From: Egerieenecus sp048201975
Lineage (GTDB): Bacteria; Bacillota; Clostridia; Christensenellales; Aristaeellaceae
Assembly: GCA_048201975.1 (NCBI GenBank)
Contig: DBFBGQ010000100.1
Span: 1-58,696 of the forward strand
Length of the DNA: 58,696 bases
Direction: 5' to 3'
In this document: positions 15,873-24,135 of the stretch, piece by piece
Position numbering within the stretch: position 1 is the stretch's first letter
Layout of the letters: every line of letters starts with the position of its first letter
Notes under the pieces: model-generated
The model's input: only the letters and a program-made list of their open reading frames with translations
Told to the model about the DNA's origin: nothing
Database searches by the model: none
Translations under genes and position numbers: made by a program

Positions 15873-16734
15873 GGCCGAACACCTCCGAAAGGTTTGTGCG
15901 TATGGCCCGGGCAATCCAGGGCTTGTTCATGGTGTACACATGGATATGCTCCACCCCGTTGGCGATCAGGTCCACAATCTGCTCGGTGGCAAAGGCCACC
16001 CCCGCCTGGGCCATGGCTGCGGGTTGCCCCTGGAAGCGGTCCGCCATGGAAAGAAAGCGCGGAGGCAGCGTGGCCCCGGAAAGCTGCACCGTCCGCCGGA
16101 GCAGCCGCGTATCGGTGATGGGCATCACCCCCGCCACCACCGGCACGTCGATCCCCCGGCGCAGGGCATGGAACAGAAAGCGATAGAGCACATTGTTGTC
16201 AAAGAACATCTGCGTGGTCAGGAAATCCGCCCCGGCGTCCACCTTGGCCTTGATGTAGTCCAGGTCCTTGTCCCGGCTGGGGCTTTCCGGGTGTCCCTCG
16301 GGGTAGCAGGCCGCCCCCACGCAGAAGCCGCCCCGAGCCTTGATCAGCCGGATCAGCTCTGCCGCATAGGGGAAATCCCCCGCCGCCGCGCCCTCCCTGG
16401 GCAGATCCCCCCGCAGGGCCAGCACGTTTTCAAAGCCCGCGGACCGCATGCGGTCCAGGGTCTCCTCCACCTGGGCGCGGGTGGACTGCACGCAGGTCAG
16501 GTGGCACAGGGGAGTCGCGCCGCAGTCCTGGGCCACTCGGGCCAGCTCCAGGGTATGGGCGGGGGTTTTCCCCGCCGCACCGTAGGTGACGGAAATGAAG
16601 TCCGGCTTCAGGGCGGCAATCTCCCTGGCCACGGCGGCTGCCTGCTCCATGTCCGCAAATGCCTTGGGCGGGAACACCTCGCAGGAAAAATGCACCCGGC
16701 CGTCCCGAAGAATATCCGATATGCGCATGCTCAT
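15859..16734 (-). CDS. metF: 5,10-methylenetetrahydrofolate reductase
   Basis: A 291-residue flavin TIM barrel producing the 5-methyltetrahydrofolate used by MetH. It has the family opening FSCEVFPPK (residues about 17-25), ISVTYGAAG, HLTCV, VLALRGD and a C-terminal HIHVYTMNKP. Length is normal for MetF (about 290). AGGAGG lies just before the ATG at 16734; an ATG two codons later is an alternative. It is first in the operon metF, activation protein, DUF3795-like, metH, all overlapping. I found no SAM (S-box) riboswitch upstream; two hairpins separate it from the regulator gene. Confidence 0.95.
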   Translation of the reverse strand: MSMRISDILRDGRVHFSCEVFPPKAFADMEQAAAVAREIAALKPDFISVTYGAAGKTPAHTLELARVAQDCGATPLCHLTCVQSTRAQVEETLDRMRSAGFENVLALRGDLPREGAAAGDFPYAAELIRLIKARGGFCVGAACYPEGHPESPSRDKDLDYIKAKVDAGADFLTTQMFFDNNVLYRFLFHALRRGIDVPVVAGVMPITDTRLLRRTVQLSGATLPPRFLSMADRFQGQPAAMAQAGVAFATEQIVDLIANGVEHIHVYTMNKPWIARAIRTNLSEVFGHAAL

Positions 16735-16759
16735 CGCTCCTCCTGTGGGTTGGAAGGAG

Positions 16760-16822
16760 AAAAGGCCCCTTCCGCGCGTGCTGGAAGGAGCCCTTTCAGG
16801 CGGCCGGTACGCGCCGGCCGCC
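16760..16822 (-). terminator. Two hairpins between the DtxR-type regulator and metF
   Basis: Read leftward: first GGCGGCCGG/CCGGCCGCC (16822-16799), then an imperfect stem with AAAGGGCTCCTTCC against GGAAGGGGCCTTT (16797-16760) followed by TTTTC. The second looks like an intrinsic terminator or attenuator; no clear separate metF promoter was found. Confidence 0.6.
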
Positions 16823-16833
16823 CAGGCGTATGG

Positions 16834-17211
16834 TCAGGTTGGATCCGAGGTCTGCGCCTGATGGCGCTTGATGGCCTGGAAGGTTTCGTCGCTGATGTCG
16901 TGCTCCATTTTGCAGGCGTCCTGCCGGGCCGTTCCAGGGTCCACCCCCAGGCGCACGAGCATCTGCGTGAGCACCTTGTGCCGCTCATAAATGCGCGCGG
17001 CAATCTCCATGCCCTTATCCGTAAGGGTGATCAGCCCGTCCTTCTCCATGGTGATGTACCCGTTTTCCCGCAGGCGCTTGACGGCATAGCTGACGCTGGG
17101 CTTGGTCACCCCAAGCTCCGCGGCGATATCGATGGAGCGGATATATCCGTGCCGCTCCGACAGGATCAGCATGGTTTCCAGATAATCCTCGGACGATTTC
17201 AGGATCCGCAC
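16834..17211 (-). CDS. DtxR/MntR-family metal-dependent transcriptional regulator
   Basis: A 125-residue protein with an N-terminal winged helix (SSEDYLETMLIL, then SIDIAAELGVTKPSVSYAVKRL) and a short dimerization and metal-binding region containing HKVLTQMLVRLGV and CKMEHDIS. It lacks the C-terminal SH3-like domain, like MntR. Likely cofactors are Mn(II) or Fe(II). The start is a GTG at 17211, supported by AGGAGG 8 nt upstream and by family alignment; an upstream ATG at 17259 would lie over the promoter. A palindrome over the promoter suggests autoregulation. No metal transporter is adjacent, so the target is unclear. Confidence 0.88.
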   Translation of the reverse strand: MRILKSSEDYLETMLILSERHGYIRSIDIAAELGVTKPSVSYAVKRLRENGYITMEKDGLITLTDKGMEIAARIYERHKVLTQMLVRLGVDPGTARQDACKMEHDISDETFQAIKRHQAQTSDPT

Positions 17212-17233
17212 AGCTTCCCCCTCCTCTCTGGCG

Positions 17234-17278
17234 CTATCATATGGTAGATATGGTAGCACAAAGCGCGGGATTTTGCAA
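17234..17278 (-). promoter_or_regulatory. Promoter with overlapping palindromic operator of the DtxR-type gene
   Basis: Leftward promoter TTGCAA (17278-17273), 17-bp spacer, TACCAT (17255-17250). The 14-bp near-palindrome CTATCATATGGTAG (17234-17247) and a further half-site ATATGGTAG (17248-17256) overlap and follow the -10. A likely self-binding site. Confidence 0.5.
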
Positions 17279-17293
17279 ACCCTGTCCTCGCCA

Positions 17294-18769
17294 TCATCCC
17301 TTGCGGAGGATGCGGTCCTTCAGCGCCAGGTAGCGGAAATACATTTCCCGGGGATTTTCGTTTTGGTACAGGAACGCGCCGTTGCCAGAGAAGCTGGGCT
17401 CGATGAAATCCCACCAGGTGAGCGCCTTGATCTCCGGCCGGGCGGCGGCCAGGGTGTAAAACTGCTCCATCCAGTCCGCCTGGGTGTGCTCGTTCCAGCC
17501 CCCGTGCCAGGTGCCCTCGCTCATGTCCAGCTGGGACCAGCTGCTTCCCGCGTTGCCCTTGACCCGGAAGCCGCCGTTCACGCCCATTTCGGTGATGTGA
17601 ATGGGCTTGCCCAGGGCGGCGAAGGCATCCAGCAGCAGAGAAACCGCCACCATATCCCGGCCGGGGAAATACAGCTGGATGCCCACCACGTCAAAGTCGA
17701 TCCCCGCCTCCAGGGCGGCGCGCAGATAGCCCAGCGGGGAGCGCAGGCGCTTGGGCAGCGGGCCGTAGCAATTGTACCGCCCGGCCACATACTCCGCAAA
17801 GGGCAGGCAGACATTCACAATGGACACGGCCTTGTCGCTGGCCTCCCGCAGGGCGCCGGTGGTGGCCCGGGTCAGGTCCAGCAGCTGCTCCTGGTTCAGC
17901 TCAAAGCAGTTGGCCCAGTCGTGGGCCTCGTTCATGGCGTCCCAGTAATGGATGGTATCCGCGTAGGCGCTGACATGGTGGCGCGCGATTTCCGCCGCGG
18001 CCTTGCGCAGCTCGGGATAGCTCAGGCCAAAAAGCCAGTCGGGGTTGACCTCCTTGTGCCCGAAGAAGAGCGGGTGCCCCTTGGGGGTGATGTGCTGCTC
18101 CATCAGATAGCCCAGCGCCTTGTCCACATAGCCGTAGTCATACGCATCCCGCCGGGGGACGGTGCGGCCCGGATAAAAGGGCAGGGTCGCAAAGTTGAAC
18201 GCCTTGGCGAAAAACTTGGCATAGCGGCTGGAGGCGGAGGTGAAGCGGGTGAAGTTGCAGCCCAGAAGCAGGTCCTCCCGGGGCGCGGCATAAACCTGCT
18301 GCCGGGCCCGCTCCACCAGCGCACCCTCGGCGGCATAGATGGCATGGGAGAGGGCATAGAGGCGGTTGTCCGGGGTGTCCGCGCCCCGGTTGGCCAGGTG
18401 CTCCAGCTCCAGGGCCGCCTCCAGGTGCCCCTGGGTTTCCACCGATAGGGTGATTCCTTCGCTGAGGCGGCGGGCATGGGCCACATAGGTGCGCACGGCC
18501 TCGGAAACGAAGTCCACAAAGTCGCCGGTGTAGCCTTGACCCTGATTGTCCGCCATGACCCACAGCTGCCCATAGAGGGGCACGGTGATCTTGGCATGGA
18601 TCCGGTAGGGCTGCTGGGTCACCTGCAGCTCCACCTGCCCGTCGGTGGTGATCCGCAGCCGGCGCTCGTCGGGCTCAAAGTCCATGCCGGAGGCATAGAC
18701 GGACTTCAGCGCGGTCTCCGGCATGGGCATGCCGCCAAGACCGTCCAGGCGAATGGTAACCGTTTGCAT
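17294..18769 (-). CDS. GH10-like endo-1,4-beta-xylanase
   Basis: A 491-residue protein without a signal peptide, so probably intracellular. The first about 150 residues form a beta-rich and helical leader; a TIM barrel follows. The acid/base Glu is in WDAMNEAHDW (about residue 281) and the nucleophile Glu in PIHITEMGVN (about residue 394), matching the two signatures of GH10. The lack of a signal peptide suggests action on imported xylo-oligosaccharides. ATG 18769 is chosen with AGGAG 10 nt upstream; a TTG immediately before it is the alternative. It lies 24 bp downstream of the MGH1-like gene and in the same operon, divergent from an ABC importer. Confidence 0.8.
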   Translation of the reverse strand: MQTVTIRLDGLGGMPMPETALKSVYASGMDFEPDERRLRITTDGQVELQVTQQPYRIHAKITVPLYGQLWVMADNQGQGYTGDFVDFVSEAVRTYVAHARRLSEGITLSVETQGHLEAALELEHLANRGADTPDNRLYALSHAIYAAEGALVERARQQVYAAPREDLLLGCNFTRFTSASSRYAKFFAKAFNFATLPFYPGRTVPRRDAYDYGYVDKALGYLMEQHITPKGHPLFFGHKEVNPDWLFGLSYPELRKAAAEIARHHVSAYADTIHYWDAMNEAHDWANCFELNQEQLLDLTRATTGALREASDKAVSIVNVCLPFAEYVAGRYNCYGPLPKRLRSPLGYLRAALEAGIDFDVVGIQLYFPGRDMVAVSLLLDAFAALGKPIHITEMGVNGGFRVKGNAGSSWSQLDMSEGTWHGGWNEHTQADWMEQFYTLAAARPEIKALTWWDFIEPSFSGNGAFLYQNENPREMYFRYLALKDRILRKG

Positions 18770-18793
18770 CAATGAAACGCTCCTTTCCTTATA

Positions 18794-20242
18794 TCATCGC
18801 GCCGCGTCCTCGATACGCCGCACGCGAAGCAGGCCGCCGGCTTCGTCGGCAATGATCCGCACGCCGCAGGGGGAGGCGAAGGCTTCCCGGCCGTCCAGCA
18901 GCACCCGGGCCTTCCGCCCGTCGCTGTCTATCCGGTACGTATGCTCCCCCCACCGCTGTTCATAGGTATACCGGATACCGCTGCCCAGGCTGAACCACAG
19001 CTCGTCCATCTGCCGGCGCACGCCCCAGATGTGGGCCATGTACTCCAGCACGGCCAGCAGGGTGGGACCGTAGGCATCCTGAAGGGGACCGTCCTCCCCA
19101 GGGGCCAGGGGCAGATGCGTCCGGGTGGACACCCGGCTGGGCGCGCCGGTAAAGGGGTCGTACTGCTGGGTAAACAGGTACCCTCCCCGGATCACCGCGT
19201 CCATGAGCTTATGCCCCAGCCGGGTGACCAGGGGCTCGTAGCCGTAGCGCTCCAGGGCCAGAATGGCCCGCTGATAGGTCAAGCCCTCCGCCTGGCCGCT
19301 CCAGTTGTTCTCCGGGGCGTTGCGGAAGGCGGGATCATTGGCCGCCACCGAGGGCAGGGGCAGGGGCGTCCAGAATTCCTCCGGGCAGAGCAGATGCTCA
19401 CGGACAAAGCGGTCCGCCATTTCCCGGGAGAAGGAGCCCCAATACATGCAGCGCAGGTTGTTGTGGGTGAGGATGGGCATGGAGCGGCCGGCGTTGTCCC
19501 GGTCGAAGCAGGCGCCTCGGGCCTCGTCCCACAGCCGGGCCTTCAGCGCCCGGGCCACCTCCTGGGCCCGGGCCTCCCACTGCGCGCCGCGGCCATCCCC
19601 GCGGATGCGGCTGATGCGTGCCAAGGTATCCCGTGCGGCATAGGAAAAGGACATCACGTCCATGGAGGCCATGGGCACCACCGGCGCGTTGCGGGGCGGA
19701 GCATCCGTTTCGCAGTACACGGGCGCGCCGCCGTAGCGCAGGGCGTTGTCCTCCCCGGTATCATACACGCAGAAGGATTCCAGGCAGCCGTCTCCATCGG
19801 AATCCCGGTGTTTCCAAAGATAGGCGTCGAAGCGCTCCAGGCAAGCAGCCAGGGCGTCCAGATAATCCCCGTCCCGGCCGGTGAGGTAATACAGGCTCAG
19901 GGCGGGCCAGGGAAAGCAAAAGCCCTGGAACTTGTTGAACTGCGGCTCAATGCGCCCGTCCGGGTGGCACTGGATGGAGCCGGCCAGCCGCCCGTCCGCC
20001 CGCTGGGTCTCCAGGAAAAAGAGCGTGTTGTTCAGCGCCGCCTCCAGGTTGCGGGCGGCGTACATCTCCCCGCCCATGGGCTGGGTTTCCAGCCAGATCT
20101 TTTCATAGCCTCCGCCCTCCACCAGCACCTGTCTGCCGGCAAAGGACTGCAGGTTTCCCAGGCAGCGCTCCTGGGCCAGGTCGAACAGGCGTTGCAGGTC
20201 GGCGTCGTCCGTCCGGAAGGTTACGCCGGTGTTCGGCAGCAC
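18794..20242 (-). CDS. MGH1-like (alpha/alpha)6-barrel glycoside hydrolase
   Basis: A 482-residue cytoplasmic protein resembling the MGH1-like/GH63-type glycosidase fold, with long alternating helices and a conserved acidic pocket (VEGGGYEKIWLETQPMGGEMYAA split over about 40-62, DSDGDGCLES about 140-149, PENNWSGQAEGLTYQ near 330). The substrate cannot be fixed; mannosylglycerate, trehalose-like and complex glycans are all used by relatives. The start is a GTG at 20242, set by AAGGAGG 8 nt upstream. It is the first gene of the leftward operon with the GH10-like gene. Confidence 0.7.
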   Translation of the reverse strand: MLPNTGVTFRTDDADLQRLFDLAQERCLGNLQSFAGRQVLVEGGGYEKIWLETQPMGGEMYAARNLEAALNNTLFFLETQRADGRLAGSIQCHPDGRIEPQFNKFQGFCFPWPALSLYYLTGRDGDYLDALAACLERFDAYLWKHRDSDGDGCLESFCVYDTGEDNALRYGGAPVYCETDAPPRNAPVVPMASMDVMSFSYAARDTLARISRIRGDGRGAQWEARAQEVARALKARLWDEARGACFDRDNAGRSMPILTHNNLRCMYWGSFSREMADRFVREHLLCPEEFWTPLPLPSVAANDPAFRNAPENNWSGQAEGLTYQRAILALERYGYEPLVTRLGHKLMDAVIRGGYLFTQQYDPFTGAPSRVSTRTHLPLAPGEDGPLQDAYGPTLLAVLEYMAHIWGVRRQMDELWFSLGSGIRYTYEQRWGEHTYRIDSDGRKARVLLDGREAFASPCGVRIIADEAGGLLRVRRIEDAAR

Positions 20243-20292
20243 GGGGAACCCCTCCTTCAAAAAAGCATTCTTTGGTCAAAACCCCGCATTTT

Positions 20293-20321
20293 ATTGTAGT
20301 GCATTGGGCAATCCGTGGAAA
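20293..20321 (-). promoter_or_regulatory. Leftward promoter of the MGH1-like/GH10 operon
   Basis: TTTCCA (20321-20316), 17-bp spacer, TACAAT (20298-20293). It sits in an AT-rich 250-bp divergent region with AAATTTTTG repeats. Confidence 0.5.
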
Positions 20322-20416
20322 TAGACGAAATTTTTGCATATGCGCAGCGTGAGAAAATCCTTGTTTTACAGCAAAATCAACAAAATTTTTGTGCCTTTTA
20401 ACCCCAGGAGGCGCCA

Positions 20417-20425
20417 TGCTACAAT
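20417..20425 (+). promoter_or_regulatory. Extended -10 promoter of the rightward ABC importer operon
   Basis: TGCTACAAT, an extended -10; no good -35 is visible 17 bp upstream, which suggests that an activator may be needed. Confidence 0.45.
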
Positions 20426-20494
20426 GGGTACATGAAATAGCAGTGCCCGCGGCGCGCGGCGGGCGGCCCATGGTTTGCGCGTCACATCAATAGA

Positions 20495-21463
20495 ATGGGG
20501 GAATCCGTCTTGACGCAGATACAAAAAACGCCGGGCAGCTCTTTGGCCACGCGAACGGCGGCAAGCTTCCGCCGCGCCCTGACCCGGGACTGGCAGCTAT
20601 GGGTGCTGCTGCTCCCGGCGCTGGCTTTCTTTATCGTGTTTTGTTACTTCCCCATGTATGGCGTACAGATCGCCTTCCGGGACTACAAGGCGGCCTTTGG
20701 CATCACCGGGAGCAAGTGGGTGGGATTGAAGCACTTTGAGACCTTCTTCAATTCCTACTACTGCGGGCGGATGTTCACCAACACCGTGCTGTTGAACGTA
20801 TACGGCCTGCTGTTCGGCTTTCCCATCCCGATTCTGCTGGCCATCATGCTTAACCAGCTGAACCGCAAGCATTTCAAGAGCTTTACCCAAACGGCCATCT
20901 ACGTGCCCCACTTCATTTCCACGGTGGTGCTGGCCGGCATGATCTACCTGTTTTTCTCCCCCACTAACGGCATTGTGAACCGGCTGATCACCGCCCTGGG
21001 GGGCGAATCCATTTACTTCATGATTGAGGAGAGCTGGTTCCGGCCCCTGTTCGTGGGCTCGGACATCTGGCAGAACGCGGGCTGGAACACCATCCTGTAC
21101 ATCGCCACCCTGACCAGCATCGATCCCCAGCTCTATGAGGCCGCCACCATCGACGGCGCCACCCGCTGGGACAAGATCAAGCACGTGGATATTCCCCACC
21201 TGGTACCCATCGCCGTGATGATGCTGATCCTCAACTGCGGCTCCCTGCTTTCCTCCAACACGGACAAGGCGCTGCTGATGCAGACCTCCGGCAACATCAA
21301 AACCTCGGACATCATCGGCGTCTACGTGTACAACACCGGCCTGGGCAAGGCGCAGTATTCCTACACCTCCGCCATCGGGCTGTGCCTGAACGTGATCAAT
21401 TTCGCCATCATCATGCTGGTCAACGGCATCTCCCGGCGGGTGAGCGAAATCAGCCTGTTCTAA
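20495..21463 (+). CDS. LplB-type sugar ABC transporter permease
   Basis: A 322-residue inner-membrane permease with six predicted helices; the first is WVLLLPALAFFIVFCYF (about residues 35-51). The EAA loop reads EAATIDGATRWDKIKHVDIP (about 209-228), which contacts the ATPase. It is the first of the three-gene importer (permease, permease, binding protein), 19 bp before the second permease. No ATPase is encoded here; such systems often share an MsmK-type ATPase encoded elsewhere. ATG 20495 has no clear SD; a TTG at 20510 has GGGGGA 7 nt upstream and may be the true start. Glycoside hydrolases lie divergent, so oligosaccharide import is likely. Confidence 0.9.
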   Translation: MGESVLTQIQKTPGSSLATRTAASFRRALTRDWQLWVLLLPALAFFIVFCYFPMYGVQIAFRDYKAAFGITGSKWVGLKHFETFFNSYYCGRMFTNTVLLNVYGLLFGFPIPILLAIMLNQLNRKHFKSFTQTAIYVPHFISTVVLAGMIYLFFSPTNGIVNRLITALGGESIYFMIEESWFRPLFVGSDIWQNAGWNTILYIATLTSIDPQLYEAATIDGATRWDKIKHVDIPHLVPIAVMMLILNCGSLLSSNTDKALLMQTSGNIKTSDIIGVYVYNTGLGKAQYSYTSAIGLCLNVINFAIIMLVNGISRRVSEISLF

Positions 21464-21482
21464 AGAAAGGAGGGGACGCGAA

Positions 21483-22412
21483 ATGGAAAAGAAGGAAATG
21501 CGCGGCGTCCGCATCCGGGAAACCCGGCAGGACCGCATTTTCAACGGAATCAACCTGGTCTTCTGGGCGGTGGTGCTCTTCCTGGTGCTGTATCCGCTGT
21601 GGCTGATTCTCATCGCCTCGGTATCCGATCCGGACGCGGTGCTGGCGGGCGAGGTCATTTGGTGGCCCAAGGATTTTTCCCTGATGGGCTATGAGGCCGT
21701 GTTCCAGTACAACGAGATCTGGACCAGCTACGCCAATTCCATCTTCTACACTGTGGTGGGCTCGGTGCTCAGCGTGTTCATCACCCTGGCCGCGGCCTAT
21801 GCCCTCTCCCGGAAATTCTCCGGCAAGAAGCTGGTCAATTTGATGATTACCTTCACCATGTTCTTCTCCGGCGGCCTGATCCCCATTTTCCTGAACGTGC
21901 GGGACCTGGGGCTGTACAATACCCGAACGGTGATGATCCTCATCAACCTGGTGAGCGTGTGGAACCTGATGGTGGCCCGCACCTACATCCAGTCCTCCAT
22001 CCCCAACGAGCTCTACGAGGCGGCGGTGATGGACGGCGCGAACCACTTTGTCTATTTCTTCAAGTGTGTGCTGCCCCTTTCCGGCACCATCATCGCCGTG
22101 CTCAGCGTGTACTATGGCGTGGCCCGCTGGAACGACTACTTCACCGGCCTGGTGTTCCTGCGGGATCGGGCCTACCTGCCCCTGCAAACGGTGCTGCGGG
22201 AGATCCTGGCTTCCCTGTCCATTTCCGGCTCCAGCGAAACCTTCTTCGCCGCCTATGCGGATAACCTGGGCGGCCTGCAGGAGGCCATGCGCAAGGCGGA
22301 GGTGGCCAAGTACTGCTGCATCGTGGTGGCTACGGTGCCGGCGGTGGTGCTGTACATCTTCATGCAGAAGTACTTCGTCAAGGGCGTGATGATCGGCTCC
22401 CTGAAGGGCTGA
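21483..22412 (+). CDS. YtcP-type sugar ABC transporter permease
   Basis: A 309-residue permease, the MalG-like partner of the preceding gene, with six helices. EAA loop: YEAAVMDGANHFVYFFKCVLP (about 179-199). A strong AAAGGAGG lies before the ATG. The C-terminus ends in YFVKGVMIGSLKG, typical of this group. It forms a heterodimeric channel with the 20495 gene product and delivers substrate captured by the 22480 product. Confidence 0.92.
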   Translation: MEKKEMRGVRIRETRQDRIFNGINLVFWAVVLFLVLYPLWLILIASVSDPDAVLAGEVIWWPKDFSLMGYEAVFQYNEIWTSYANSIFYTVVGSVLSVFITLAAAYALSRKFSGKKLVNLMITFTMFFSGGLIPIFLNVRDLGLYNTRTVMILINLVSVWNLMVARTYIQSSIPNELYEAAVMDGANHFVYFFKCVLPLSGTIIAVLSVYYGVARWNDYFTGLVFLRDRAYLPLQTVLREILASLSISGSSETFFAAYADNLGGLQEAMRKAEVAKYCCIVVATVPAVVLYIFMQKYFVKGVMIGSLKG

Positions 22413-22479
22413 GCGCCTCCCATGGATTTTTCGCGCCCCTTGCCGGCGCGTGAATCAAATGCAAGAAAGGAGATTTCCC

Positions 22480-23988
22480 ATGAAAAAACTCGTTGCCCTG
22501 CTGCTGGCCGCCGTGCTGGCGCTGTCCCTGTGCGGCGGCGCCCTGGCCGAGGAAAAGATCAGCCTCACCGCCTTCCAGTACTCCCTGGAAAACCAGAACG
22601 TGGACTTCAACAACCTGTGGTTTTTCCAGGAGCTGGAGGAAAAGACCGGCATCCATGTGGACTTCCAGACGGTGAAGGACGCCGACTGGTCCACCCAGCT
22701 GAACCTGATGTTCGCCTCCGGCGAATACACGGACATGATCCTGCGCAACGGCGTGGACGTGGAGGAGTACGGCGTGACCCAGGGCCTGCTGCTGCCCCTG
22801 GATGAGTATCTCACCGAGGACATCATGCCCAACTACGTCAGCCGCCTGAACCTGAACAACGCCGGCGACTCCATCCCCGCCTCCGACGGCAAGAGCTACT
22901 ACATCGGCTACCTGGTGGCCCAGAACGTCAACCACAACGGCACCTGGTACATCAACAAGACCCTGCTGGACGAGCTGGGCCTGGCCGTGCCCACCACCAT
23001 CGACGAGTACACCGAAGTGATGCGCGCCTTCAAGGAGGCCGGCGTAACCTATCCCTTCTCCGCCTCCTTCACCGACTTCGGCCCCGAAACCCTGTGGAAC
23101 CAGTTCGCCTCCTTCGGCGTGCCGGAAAACGTGTATCTCTTCGCCTGCATCGACGAAAATGAAAAGGTCCAGTTCACCGGCTTTATGCCCGGCTGGCGGG
23201 ATTGCGTGGAGTGGCTGCACACCCTGTATGCCGAGGGCCTGATGGATCCCGAATCCCTTACCCAGGACTCCAACCTGTGGGCCAACAAGGTCAATGCCGG
23301 CGAAGTGGCTACCTTCTGCTACCTGCGCCTGATCAACACCGCCCTGACCCCCGAGACCTACGCCAACTTCGAGTCCATGCTGCCCCCCGCGGCCGACGGC
23401 TACAAGGCCTGCGTGTCCGCCATTCTGGAGGTTCCCTCTGCCGGCGCTTACCTCACCGTGACCAACAGCAACCCCGAGGCTTCCCTGCGCTGGATCGACG
23501 CGCAGCTGGAAACCGAAACCATGATGGTCGCCGCCAACGGCAAGATGGGCGAGCAGATGATCATCAACGACGAGGGCAAGTATGAGGTCATCGACGTGCC
23601 GGAGGACAACGGCCTGTACGACTTCGTGCCCGTGACCATGGGCCAGTTCTTCGCCCCCGGGGATTACTACACCGAGATCTATGAAATGGCCCCCCACCGG
23701 GTGGAACGCTACGAGGACTCCAAGGCCTATGCCGAAGCCGGCGTAATGGAATACAAGTCCTTCCAGTACCTCAAGGATCTGAGCAAGATGTCCAACGAGG
23801 ACGCCACCGAGGCCGCCCTGATCTACACGGAGCTGAAGAAGTTCATGCAGGAATCCGTGATCGACTTCGTGAAGAACGGCGTCACCGACGAGAGCTACAA
23901 CGCCTTCCTGGAGACCGCCAAGGGCATCGGCGTGGAGCGCTACATCGAGCTGTATCAGAACGCCTACGACGCCTACCTGGCCAAGTAA
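22480..23988 (+). CDS. Extracellular sugar-binding protein of the ABC importer
   Basis: A 502-residue solute-binding protein with signal peptide MKKLVALLLAAVLALSLCGG and a predicted type I cleavage after ALA (no lipobox at the cut site). The mature part begins EEKISLTAFQYSLENQN. The size (about 500) and the DADWSTQLNLMFASGEYTD block suit the LplA/YtcQ group, which bind oligosaccharides. GAAAGGAG lies upstream of ATG 22480. It is a close paralogue of the lipoprotein at 24136: the two align through the whole length, including EEYGVTQGLL. A terminator follows, which separates the two transcripts. Confidence 0.9.
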   Translation: MKKLVALLLAAVLALSLCGGALAEEKISLTAFQYSLENQNVDFNNLWFFQELEEKTGIHVDFQTVKDADWSTQLNLMFASGEYTDMILRNGVDVEEYGVTQGLLLPLDEYLTEDIMPNYVSRLNLNNAGDSIPASDGKSYYIGYLVAQNVNHNGTWYINKTLLDELGLAVPTTIDEYTEVMRAFKEAGVTYPFSASFTDFGPETLWNQFASFGVPENVYLFACIDENEKVQFTGFMPGWRDCVEWLHTLYAEGLMDPESLTQDSNLWANKVNAGEVATFCYLRLINTALTPETYANFESMLPPAADGYKACVSAILEVPSAGAYLTVTNSNPEASLRWIDAQLETETMMVAANGKMGEQMIINDEGKYEVIDVPEDNGLYDFVPVTMGQFFAPGDYYTEIYEMAPHRVERYEDSKAYAEAGVMEYKSFQYLKDLSKMSNEDATEAALIYTELKKFMQESVIDFVKNGVTDESYNAFLETAKGIGVERYIELYQNAYDAYLAK

Positions 23989-24003
23989 GCGCACACATTC
24001 CCG

Positions 24004-24037
24004 GCCGGGCGCTTTCTGCGGAAGGCGCCCGGCTTTT
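24004..24037 (+). terminator. Terminator of the importer operon
   Basis: GCCGGGCGC/GCGCCCGGC stem at 24004-24033 followed by TTTT, 15 bp after the binding-protein stop. Confidence 0.8.
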
Positions 24038-24049
24038 CCGTAACACTGC

Positions 24050-24079
24050 TTGAAGAATCCGGAATGGTTATGGTACAAT
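24050..24079 (+). promoter_or_regulatory. Promoter of the seven-gene operon
   Basis: TTGAAG (24050-24055), 18-bp spacer, TACAAT (24074-24079) with an upstream TGG (extended -10). It lies just after the terminator and 57 bp before the start codon. Confidence 0.65.
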
Positions 24080-24135
24080 CAACCTGCCGCCGGGGCTCCG
24101 CCCCGGCATCATTACGCAAGAAGGGGGGATCGCCC

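Noticed and set aside
16735..16833. SAM (S-box) riboswitch upstream of metF
   Set aside because: The conserved core blocks are missing; only two GC hairpins are present.
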